Part shown: positions 1 through 6,208 of the stretch, piece by piece
How positions within the stretch are numbered: position 1 is the first letter of the stretch
How the letters are laid out: every line of letters starts with the position of its first letter
From: Burkholderiaceae bacterium
GTDB lineage: Bacteria > Pseudomonadota > Gammaproteobacteria > Burkholderiales > Burkholderiaceae
Direction of reading: 5' to 3'
DNA: 11,142 bases
Assembly (NCBI GenBank): GCA_947373615.1
Contig: CANBYN010000036.1
Location: 1-11,142 of the forward strand
The notes under the pieces: model-generated
The model's input: only the letters and a program-made list of their open reading frames with translations
What the model was told of the DNA's origin: nothing
Databases searched by the model: none
Translations under genes and position numbers: made by a program

Positions 1-84
1 ATGAGCGAGTCCGCTATTAAAATTGGCGTTCACAGAGGCTTAAAAAAATTAGCCTCTTCATTAGGATTTGAGTATGAACACTGA
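1..84 (+). CDS. ECF sigma factor, C-terminal end (partial)
   Basis: The first 27 codons, read in frame 1 up to the TGA at 82-84, give a peptide beginning SESAIKIGVHRGLKKLA. This matches the end of region 4.2 of ECF sigma factors, where the recognition helix (consensus like SESAVKVGVHRGLKAL) contacts the -35 element. The rest of the gene lies before the window. The stop overlaps the start of the next gene by 11 bases, which suggests translational coupling. That next gene is an NrsF-type membrane anti-sigma protein, so this is most likely the SigF-type ECF sigma factor it controls. The peptide alone is short; the pairing carries much of the weight. Confidence 0.82.
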   Translation: MSESAIKIGVHRGLKKLASSLGFEYEH

Positions 85-715
85 CAAGCTAATACAAATA
101 TTAGCATCTGATCCTCTTCGAGATTCGCATCCGACTCTCAAGCGTCAACTATTGCTATCGATCGGATTGGGCGGTGGCATTTCTTTTTTAATGATGGCAA
201 CTATTCTTAAAGTTCGCCCTGATTTAATGTTTGCAGCAACCCTGCCCTTCTTTTGGCTAAAGATAGGTTTTGCGCTATCACTGCTTTGGGTGGGTTTATA
301 TGAAGCTATTAAAACAGCTTTTCCAGGCAACCGGAAGTCCAACTCCTATTGGAAGGTAGTCATGCCGGTATTGGCTGTATGGATCATCGCCTATTGGACA
401 ATTACCAATCCTTCATCCCCTGACACCATGGAGCTAGTTAAGGGTAGCACTTGGCAGGTCTGCTCTCTATTAATTGCATTTTTATCAATTCCAATTTTTA
501 TTCTCATTTTTTATGTCCTAAAGGACATGGCCTGCGTGAGGCCTCGTCTGACTGGATTTATGGCTGGTTTATTCTCAGGCGGACTAGCTGCAAGCATCTA
601 TTCATTGCATTGCCCAGAGCTTTCTCCTGTTTTCTTGGGAATTTGGTATCTGCTAGGAATGATGATTCCCGCCATTGCAGGGGCATTACTTGGTGGGAAA
701 ATATTACGATGGTAG
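74..715 (+). CDS. nrsF: NrsF family (DUF1109) membrane anti-sigma factor
   Basis: A 213-aa protein with about six hydrophobic segments (near residues 25-45, 58-78, 93-111, 127-148, 160-178 and 185-208). The C-terminal half has the family signature: W127-Q-V-C130, then LSIP, a Y-S-L-H-C180 motif, WYLLG and a terminal LRW. NrsF proteins hold a partner ECF sigma factor inactive at the inner membrane; in Caulobacter the SigF/NrsF pair responds to chromate and cadmium, and two conserved cysteines in NrsF matter. C130 and C180 look like those two. I chose ATG 74 over the earlier TTG 68 because AGGA at 63-66 sits seven bases ahead of it. The start lies inside the end of the sigma gene, so both are probably made from one mRNA. 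The family call is firm; metal sensing here is inferred. Confidence 0.9.
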   Translation: MNTDKLIQILASDPLRDSHPTLKRQLLLSIGLGGGISFLMMATILKVRPDLMFAATLPFFWLKIGFALSLLWVGLYEAIKTAFPGNRKSNSYWKVVMPVLAVWIIAYWTITNPSSPDTMELVKGSTWQVCSLLIAFLSIPIFILIFYVLKDMACVRPRLTGFMAGLFSGGLAASIYSLHCPELSPVFLGIWYLLGMMIPAIAGALLGGKILRW

Positions 716-811
716 TAATAACCCATTAGAAATTGTTAGCTTTAGTTATTACAAATACCGACTGAGGCACGAAGTCAGAAAATTGCATCTAAGTCCATCT
801 TTTTAACAATA

Positions 812-836
812 TTTGAGCCTCTATTCAGGCTTCAAA
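812..836 (+). terminator. Possible transcript-end hairpin after nrsF
   Basis: TTTGAGCCT (812-820) pairs with AGGCTTCAAA (827-836) around a six-base loop, giving nine base pairs with one bulged T at 832. It lies about 100 bases past the nrsF stop. There is no T run after it on the plus strand, so it is not a classic Rho-independent terminator; it could protect a 3' end or be chance. Confidence 0.3.
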
Positions 837-908
837 AAACTCTAAACCGAAAATATTGGAGCCATAACTTTGTCTCCATCCTATATTAAATAAATTTAGG
901 TACATAAT

Positions 909-922
909 ATGATTTAAATCAA
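909..922. promoter_or_regulatory. FNR/CRP-type binding site candidate
   Basis: The sequence ATGATTTAAATCAA matches nine of the ten fixed positions of the FNR consensus TTGAT-N4-ATCAA, and 910-921 is a perfect 12-base palindrome. Its centre is at 915.5. A weak -10-like TAGATT at 945-950 would put a transcription start near 957, making the centre -41.5, the usual class II activator position. That promoter was chosen by eye to fit and is not independent evidence. The likely target is the downstream GGDEF-EAL gene, which would then have a leader of about 166 bases. AT-rich DNA yields such matches by chance fairly often. Confidence 0.4.
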
Positions 923-926
923 ATGC

Positions 927-941
927 ATTGAATAATTCAAT
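927..941. promoter_or_regulatory. Perfect 15-base palindrome, possible operator
   Basis: ATTGAAT and ATTCAAT flank a single central A at 934. It starts five bases after the FNR-like box and would fall in the core of the promoter proposed there, so a bound dimer could block it. The regulator is unknown; low-complexity AT sequence is the alternative explanation. Confidence 0.3.
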
Positions 942-1053
942 AATTAGATTGAACAAATATCATGTAATTACATATGCAAATTGCTTAATAAAGTAATAGA
1001 CTAATATTCAGCTTACTAAAAAGATGTTCACAATCAAAAGTTTAGAGGCAGAA

Positions 1054-1092
1054 ATGAATGAACCCAATGTATTTATATTTGATAATTTCTAG
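1054..1092 (+). other. 12-codon leader ORF in the GGDEF-EAL 5' region
   Basis: ATG 1054 is preceded by AGAGG (1044-1048) with a five-base spacer, a better ribosome binding site than the big downstream gene has. It encodes MNEPNVFIFDNF and ends at TAG 1090-1092; an in-frame ATG at 1024 would extend it to 22 aa. It is in the same frame as the GGDEF-EAL gene, separated by this TAG and a TAA at 1114-1116. An overlapping 17-codon ORF (1058-1111) uses the same ribosome site. Either could be a translated leader peptide; neither resembles a known protein. Confidence 0.25.
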
Positions 1093-1122
1093 TATTTCGC
1101 ACTTTGTTTAAGTTAATTAATT

Positions 1123-3906
1123 TTGCGATTGGATATAACCTTGTTTTTCAATCGACTTAAGAACACTCCAATACGGCATGTATTACTTGGTGTCGTTATG
1201 ATTCCGTTAATTGCATTATCGGCAACATTGGCATTAGATACCTACCATCAATATAGAACTGATGTTGCAAAAGCTTTTCAAAATGCAAAGTCCATTCAGG
1301 TTGTCAACATCGCAGAAGCAGAACAGTTTATTGGCAGAACTAAATATATTCTGTCTGTGCTATCGCAAAGTCCCATGCTTAGATTATTGGACCCCAAACA
1401 CTGTGGTACAAATATTTTCGGCCTTAAAAAACTTCAGCCAAGTTATGCAAATATATTTACTTTAAATGCGAAGGGAGAATTGGTTTGTAGCGCAGTTCCT
1501 GTAACCCCTGGAACTCCTCGCGGTCCAGACCCAAAAACCTATTTTAATGAATTAGTGCGAACCCATCAATTTACGGTAGGCAAACCAACAGTAGGTTTTA
1601 TAACCGGTCGTTGGGTAACAACCTTAGCATATCCAATGATGGATGAGGAAGATCGGTTGATTGGTGTGGTTGGTATAGCGGTTGATTTAATGAGTTTTCA
1701 CCCCCAATATTCCTCAAATGACCTGACGATTTCAGTGCTTTCAGGGATTTTGAATAGTGATCGGGTAGTGATCTCTACTACTCGCGAAGACCAGTCTCGC
1801 ATCGGAAAGGTTTCCGAAACTCCCGCTGCCAAAATCATGGTGCAAGAACGAGAGGGTCAAATCGTATCTACCGATCCATTTGGGGTAAGTAGAATTTATT
1901 CATTTGGCCCGGTAGCGGATACCGATTGGATTTCATTTGTTTCGGTTGAGGAATCAACAGTGCTTGGGCCAATCATTCGGCTAGCGTTGATTCGCCTTGC
2001 ATATGCTCTTTCAATGCTAGTAGCTATTGTATTAATTACATTAATGCTGGCAAGATGGATTTCCAGTCCGATCGAACGCATCTCAAAAGCGATATCTCTT
2101 ATAGATAGTGGGGATAATCATTATCGAGTAGACATTGATGGTCCATTAGAAGTACGTGAAATATCCTCGGAGCTGAATGCCCTTTTAGATAAACGTCAAA
2201 AATCCGATGACATTATCCGCAAACTTTCTCTCGCAGTTGAGCAGAGTCCAGAGAGCATTGCCATTACGAATTTGGATGCAGAGTTGGAATACGTTAACTT
2301 GTCTTTTATTAAGAATACCGGTTATTCCAAAGAAGAAGTGATCGGTAAAAATCCCCGTGTATTGCAATCCGGCAAGACTCCTGAGCATACCTATGCGGCA
2401 ATGTGGGAGGCTCTAACAAAAGGACATGTCTGGAAAGGCGAGCTTTATAACAAGCGTAAAGACGGTAGTGAATACATCGAAATGGCGACGATTAGCCCCA
2501 TTCGAGACGAGTCTGGACAAGTGACTCATTATCTGGCATTAAAGGAAGACATTACCGCCAACAAGGTTGCCGAAGAGAGGATGCTTCATTTAGCGTATTA
2601 CGATCAACTGACCGATTTACCCAACCGCCAATTACTTTTAGATCGTTTGAAGCAAGCGATTGTCTTAAGTGAACGCAGCAAACAATTAGGATCTATTTTA
2701 TATATCGACTTAGATCATTTTAAAAACCTGAACGATACGCAAGGTCATGATGCCGGGGACGAGTTTTTAAAGCAGGTATCTGCAAGATTACTCGCATGCG
2801 TTCGCGAAAGCGATACCGTGGCGAGAGTCGGCGGTGATGAGTTCGTGGTGATGCTGGAAGATCTCCATGAGGATTTATCCTTTGCGGCATCGTTCTCTAA
2901 ATCGATAGCCCATAAAATTCTTGCTACCTTTACTTTACCCTTTACCATAAACGGCAATTCCTATAAGAGCACCCCCAGCATCGGCATTGCTATATTTTCG
3001 GGCTATCAACATGACACGGTTGACGAAACCTTTAAGCGCGCAGATTTGGCGATGTATGATGCCAAGTCTTCTGGTCGTAATACTGTAAAGTTTTTTGATC
3101 AGACCATGCAGATAGCGCTGACAGCAAGAACCCAGGTTGAGTTGGATCTACGAACCGCATTAGATCAAAACCAATTTTGTCTTTACTATCAACCACAATT
3201 AGATGCTCAAGGACGCACCATTGGTGCAGAGGCGCTTTTGCGCTTGCAACATCCCAATGATGGGCTTCTAGCTCCTGAAAATTTTATCAAGGTGGCCGAA
3301 GAGACAGGATTGATATTGCCGATAGGCAATTGGGTGCTGGAAAGCGCATGCAACCAATTGGTCCAATGGAATACCAAACCCGAGACAGCTGGATTAACTA
3401 TTTCTGTCAACGTGAGCGCTCGCCAGTTTAGCAATGCCCACTTCGTTGAGCAAGTGCTAAGCATCATCGAAAGTTCGGGAGCTAACCCCAATTTGCTCAA
3501 AATTGAACCAACTGAAAGTCTGCTTTTAGAGGATGTACCGGGGACTATTGAGAAAATGACAGTTTTACGCAATCAAGGCGTCCGGTTTGCCTTAGATGAT
3601 TTTGGGACAGGGTATTCATCTTTGGCTTATTTGAAAAAATTACCTTTAGATCAACTGAAGATTGATCAGTCATTTGTTAGTGAACTTCCATTTAATTCTA
3701 ATGCCTGCTCCATCGTAAAAGCCGTTATTACTATGGCCAACAGTTTGAATCTGGGGATTATCGCTGAAGGTGTAGAAACCATAGAACAACGCAAGTATCT
3801 ATTCGAAAACGGTTGTTATCTCTACCAGGGGTATTTTTTCGGCCATCCGATGCCGATAGAGCAATTTAATCAGTTCTTAAATAATAATCAAACCAATAAA
3901 ACTTAA
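1123..3906 (+). CDS. Membrane-bound Cache-HAMP-PAS-GGDEF-EAL c-di-GMP cyclase/phosphodiesterase
   Basis: A 927-aa inner-membrane sensor. Order: TM near 18-38; periplasmic Cache-like sensor about 40-285; TM 286-310; HAMP about 311-362; PAS about 366-480; GGDEF about 490-655; EAL about 668-920. The cyclase domain (2 GTP to c-di-GMP) keeps GGDEF at 570-574, metal-binding D529 and the inhibitory I-site RESD at 561-564, exactly five residues earlier. The phosphodiesterase domain (c-di-GMP to pGpG) keeps EALLR (703-707), NVSAR, E-P-T-E (795-798), DDFGTG (825-830), LKID, AEGVE and QGY. Both activities may therefore work, with sensing choosing between them; the ligand is unknown. The start is unsure: an in-frame stop at 1114-1116 rules out anything earlier than 1120. 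TTG 1123 lacks a good ribosome site, while TTG 1141 has GGA seven bases upstream. Confidence 0.93.
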   Translation: MRLDITLFFNRLKNTPIRHVLLGVVMIPLIALSATLALDTYHQYRTDVAKAFQNAKSIQVVNIAEAEQFIGRTKYILSVLSQSPMLRLLDPKHCGTNIFGLKKLQPSYANIFTLNAKGELVCSAVPVTPGTPRGPDPKTYFNELVRTHQFTVGKPTVGFITGRWVTTLAYPMMDEEDRLIGVVGIAVDLMSFHPQYSSNDLTISVLSGILNSDRVVISTTREDQSRIGKVSETPAAKIMVQEREGQIVSTDPFGVSRIYSFGPVADTDWISFVSVEESTVLGPIIRLALIRLAYALSMLVAIVLITLMLARWISSPIERISKAISLIDSGDNHYRVDIDGPLEVREISSELNALLDKRQKSDDIIRKLSLAVEQSPESIAITNLDAELEYVNLSFIKNTGYSKEEVIGKNPRVLQSGKTPEHTYAAMWEALTKGHVWKGELYNKRKDGSEYIEMATISPIRDESGQVTHYLALKEDITANKVAEERMLHLAYYDQLTDLPNRQLLLDRLKQAIVLSERSKQLGSILYIDLDHFKNLNDTQGHDAGDEFLKQVSARLLACVRESDTVARVGGDEFVVMLEDLHEDLSFAASFSKSIAHKILATFTLPFTINGNSYKSTPSIGIAIFSGYQHDTVDETFKRADLAMYDAKSSGRNTVKFFDQTMQIALTARTQVELDLRTALDQNQFCLYYQPQLDAQGRTIGAEALLRLQHPNDGLLAPENFIKVAEETGLILPIGNWVLESACNQLVQWNTKPETAGLTISVNVSARQFSNAHFVEQVLSIIESSGANPNLLKIEPTESLLLEDVPGTIEKMTVLRNQGVRFALDDFGTGYSSLAYLKKLPLDQLKIDQSFVSELPFNSNACSIVKAVITMANSLNLGIIAEGVETIEQRKYLFENGCYLYQGYFFGHPMPIEQFNQFLNNNQTNKT

Positions 3907-3936
3907 TTTCAATAGCCGTTTTCTGCCTTTTGTTTA

Positions 3937-3956
3937 CCAAGATAGAGGTCTCTTGG
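3937..3956. terminator. Weak hairpin between convergent genes
   Basis: CCAAGA (3937-3942) and TCTTGG (3951-3956) form a six-base stem with an eight-base loop, in the 55-base gap between the ends of the GGDEF-EAL and patatin genes. The place suits a two-way terminator, but the stem is short and neither strand has a following T run. Confidence 0.25.
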
Positions 3957-3961
3957 CCACC

Positions 3962-5095
3962 CTAATCTGACATCCAAAAAAGTCTCATTTCTGGAAGATC
4001 TTGTATACCTCGCTCATACCCAAATTTGATGGCTGGATCCATGATTTCAGGATCCACAACACTCATGGTTTTTCTACCAGGCAGCATTCCAACAATCACT
4101 AGTTTTGTTTTGGTCCCACCCGCTTCCAATTTTTTTACTTCCTGCAAAATCGTGTTTGGCAGGTGATTCAAACGTAGGCCTTGTTTTTCTTGCTTAATTG
4201 TGTCGGCCAAGGCAACTACTAGAGCTCTCTTGGACCCAGCCACAATATCGCAATGGGTTTCAGTCGAGCCAATGCTGCCATCCATACAAACTCGATCTTT
4301 AACCCAGGTTGGACCAGTTACACCAGGCGCAGACGCGCTGGCAGCACATGCATCAATTACAGATATACCTAAATCTGGAGCAATTACTAAACGCTCAGCG
4401 GTATAACAATCAATCGTAGTGATATACATTTTTTGAGGGATACTTTTCATATCTCCCAGGAAAACTTTAATATTCGTTTGAAACTTTTCAGATGGAATTG
4501 ATTTTGCAGCCATCGCTGCATGACCAATTGCCTGAATGGTATCAGGCTTGCCATCCTTAGCGTTAAGTCCCATCATCATTACCCGTTCTTGACTTGGCGA
4601 GAACTTTTTGGTCGGTACTAGCTTGGCCATTATCTTTGGATAGTCAGCCAGCAAATTAAATTCTGCAGAGAAAAGATCTAAGCGACTGCCCAATAAAGCG
4701 CTACCCAATACTGCGCCAGCTGACGTACCAACCACAATATCTGCTAAACGCAAGTCAATCCCATTGCTCAGCATCGCATGAAAATAACCCACTAAAAATG
4801 AGCTCATATATTCTGAACCACCACCCAAAACAATTGCTCTATCTTTGTCCTTACCAGGCGGGCTTTTATATGGAATGGGATGGGCTAGTCCATCATCCCA
4901 ATTCGCAGTAGTTTCTTGGATTTCTTTTGCCCCCAAAGCCTTAACCTCGGCGATTACTTTTTTAGAGGGATTTTGGTTTTGAGCAAAGGACTGCGTTCCT
5001 ACAGCAGTAGCAACACCAATGGTCGAGGATTTTAAAAAATTGCGTCGAGAAAAAAGATTCATATTAGATTCATTAATTGTTAACTCAGTTACCAT
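3962..5095 (-). CDS. Tat-exported patatin-like phospholipase
   Basis: A 377-aa protein with a twin-arginine signal, S16-R-R-N-F-L-K22, then a hydrophobic stretch and likely cleavage after SFA (residues 36-38), so it should be exported folded to the periplasm. The mature part is a patatin domain, about 86-290: oxyanion-loop GGGSEY at 91-96, nucleophile elbow G123-T-S125-A-G127, and the second dyad residue in M-D272-G273. Patatins are Ser/Asp acyl hydrolases acting on phospholipids or other lipids; the substrate here cannot be read from sequence. The last ~85 residues are outside the core and unassigned. ATG 5095 has no clear ribosome site but lies seven bases after the stop of a 42-aa ORF that has a strong one, so it may depend on translational coupling. 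An alternative start at Met12 (5062) keeps the Tat motif but also lacks a ribosome site. Confidence 0.88.
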   Translation of the reverse strand: MVTELTINESNMNLFSRRNFLKSSTIGVATAVGTQSFAQNQNPSKKVIAEVKALGAKEIQETTANWDDGLAHPIPYKSPPGKDKDRAIVLGGGSEYMSSFLVGYFHAMLSNGIDLRLADIVVGTSAGAVLGSALLGSRLDLFSAEFNLLADYPKIMAKLVPTKKFSPSQERVMMMGLNAKDGKPDTIQAIGHAAMAAKSIPSEKFQTNIKVFLGDMKSIPQKMYITTIDCYTAERLVIAPDLGISVIDACAASASAPGVTGPTWVKDRVCMDGSIGSTETHCDIVAGSKRALVVALADTIKQEKQGLRLNHLPNTILQEVKKLEAGGTKTKLVIVGMLPGRKTMSVVDPEIMDPAIKFGYERGIQDLPEMRLFWMSD

Positions 5096-5102
5096 CTTTA
5101 TA

Positions 5103-5231
5103 TCAAACCAACTTAAAGTCCAGAAAAACTTGAGTAACTCTTTTTAGCCAATTTAAAACATCTCGATCAACTTTTTGATTGGCCACCTCTCGATACAAAT
5201 GCACAAATCGATACTTTTTAAGAAAACCCAT
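5103..5231 (-). CDS. Small 42-aa basic protein upstream of the patatin gene
   Basis: On the minus strand, ATG (5229-5231) opens 42 codons ending at TGA (5103-5105). The peptide starts MGFLKKYRFVHLYREVANQK and continues as a charged stretch ending VFLDFKLV. It is rich in Lys and Arg and has no membrane segment or signal peptide. AAAGGGAG at 5238-5245, six bases before the ATG, is among the strongest ribosome sites in the window. The stop is only seven bases before the patatin start, which itself has no such site, so ribosomes ending here may restart on patatin. I recognise no family. It could be a real small protein or a leader ORF whose translation is what matters. Confidence 0.6.
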   Translation of the reverse strand: MGFLKKYRFVHLYREVANQKVDRDVLNWLKRVTQVFLDFKLV

Positions 5232-5237
5232 CTAAGA

Positions 5238-5245
5238 CTCCCTTT
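5238..5245 (-). promoter_or_regulatory. Strong ribosome binding site of the 42-aa ORF
   Basis: Reading the minus strand, AAAGGGAG is followed by six bases and the ATG at 5229-5231. It fixes the small ORF start and is the only strong ribosome site in the leader of the patatin operon. Confidence 0.6.
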
Positions 5246-5255
5246 CAGCCCAATC

Positions 5256-5261
5256 TATAAT
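5256..5261 (+). promoter_or_regulatory. -10 promoter box candidate for the DUF4239 gene
   Basis: A perfect TATAAT lies in the 73-base gap between the divergent 42-aa ORF and the DUF4239 gene. It would give a start near 5268 and a leader of about 37 bases. No good -35 box lies 16-18 bases upstream, so it would need an activator or be a weak promoter. Confidence 0.4.
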
Positions 5262-5304
5262 CAACGTTTTATGACTTACCTTAGATAGGCGTCTGACAAA
5301 CCTA

Positions 5305-6087
5305 ATGGATCATCTAATAATTCAGGATTATCGTTTTGCAGGCCTGATCATTGTTTTTGGTACTCTTGCCATATTCGTGATTTCTTGGCTTTTGGATAGA
5401 TCGCCCATATCAAAGTGGTTTAAAGCATCGGAAGGTATAGCGGTATCGTTTATTACTATCCCAGCATTTTTGTTTGGGCTAGCCATCTCCACTCTTGCAT
5501 CCGGAATATGGGATAGGCATTCCACAGCGCATTTCAGTCTTGTGAATGAGTCTGCCGCCATAGGAGCTCTGATTAGCGTCTCAAAAATTCTTTCACCTCA
5601 AGATAAGTTAATGCTAAACACGGCCATTAATAATTATGTAAATGGTGTGGTTGATAAAGAATGGCCAGCTATGCAAAGTGGTGACTCTAAAAACCATTGG
5701 CTAGCATCACCAGAGCTTGAGGCTTTAAGCGCCGTAGCAAATAAAATAGCAACAGATCCTAATCAACTAAGCTCCACTGGAAATCGTCTGCAAGCAACAA
5801 TTGACAACCTGCGCCATGCTCGACTTCTAAGGCTTGGCTTAGCATATGACGGGATTGATTTTGCAAGATGGCCCTCCATTTATATGCTCTCTTTTTTGTT
5901 GCTATTTTCAGTGGGTCTACTTCAACTTCGAGCTCCAAGAGCAATGAGAATCGCCCTGACTATGGGAGCCCTATGTATTGGATCATCTCTGGTTTTCTTG
6001 TATATCAATCTATCCCCGTATCGCGGCATTAATCCAGTTGAACCAACATTTCTAAAAGATTCAGTCCAATCAATGCAGTCGCTTTAG
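5305..6087 (+). CDS. DUF4239 (bestrophin-like) membrane protein
   Basis: A 260-aa protein with two N-terminal membrane segments (about 10-30 and 44-68), a soluble middle of some 115 residues, and two C-terminal segments (about 188-208 and 214-236). The layout and the conserved spots fit the DUF4239 family: NESAAIG after the second segment (E82), a Y-x-x-x-V-x-x-K-E-W-P motif ending at 121, and an LR-x-x-R-L-x-R-L-like stretch near 169-177. The family is distantly compared with bestrophin channels but has no settled function, so no transport role is claimed. ATG 5305 has no clear ribosome site. The gene diverges from the small-ORF/patatin pair and ends before a strong terminator-like hairpin, so it is probably transcribed alone. 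Confidence 0.75.
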   Translation: MDHLIIQDYRFAGLIIVFGTLAIFVISWLLDRSPISKWFKASEGIAVSFITIPAFLFGLAISTLASGIWDRHSTAHFSLVNESAAIGALISVSKILSPQDKLMLNTAINNYVNGVVDKEWPAMQSGDSKNHWLASPELEALSAVANKIATDPNQLSSTGNRLQATIDNLRHARLLRLGLAYDGIDFARWPSIYMLSFLLLFSVGLLQLRAPRAMRIALTMGALCIGSSLVFLYINLSPYRGINPVEPTFLKDSVQSMQSL

Positions 6088-6134
6088 GGCTTAATTCTAA
6101 GTGTAGCGTTCCAATTCAAAAGCTCTATTTTTTG

Positions 6135-6179
6135 AGCCGCTCTTTTAGTTCAATTGAATGCCTAACTAAAAGAGCGGCT
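6135..6179. terminator. Strong hairpin, probable bidirectional terminator
   Basis: AGCCGCTCTTTTAGTT (6135-6150) and AACTAAAAGAGCGGCT (6164-6179) are exact reverse complements: a 16-bp stem with a 13-base loop. It lies between the convergent ends of the DUF4239 gene and the hydrolase gene, where a shared terminator is expected. After it the plus strand reads TTATTCATT, a modest T tail; the minus strand reads into an A run instead. Termination is thus better supported for the DUF4239 gene than for the hydrolase. Confidence 0.75.
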
Positions 6180-6208
6180 TATTCATTAAAATCTTTGTAT
6201 TGATTACA

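Larger units (their letters stand above)
716..1122. other. Long AT-rich intergenic region ahead of the c-di-GMP gene
   Basis: A 407-base gap with no convincing full-size gene on either strand and a much higher AT content than its neighbours. It holds an imperfect hairpin (812-836), an FNR-like box (909-922), a perfect 15-base palindrome (927-941) and very short ORFs near 1024-1111. It probably contains the end of the sigma/nrsF transcript and the promoter and long leader of the GGDEF-EAL gene. I see no tRNA-like fold or recognisable riboswitch. Confidence 0.6.

Noticed and set aside
451..729. 92-aa open frame overlapping nrsF in another frame
   Set aside because: nrsF has the family signature residues over the same bases; the other frame gives no recognisable protein.
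3207..3572. 121-aa open frame on the minus strand inside the EAL domain
   Set aside because: It lies wholly antisense to strongly conserved EAL motifs, has no ribosome site I can see, and its product resembles no family.
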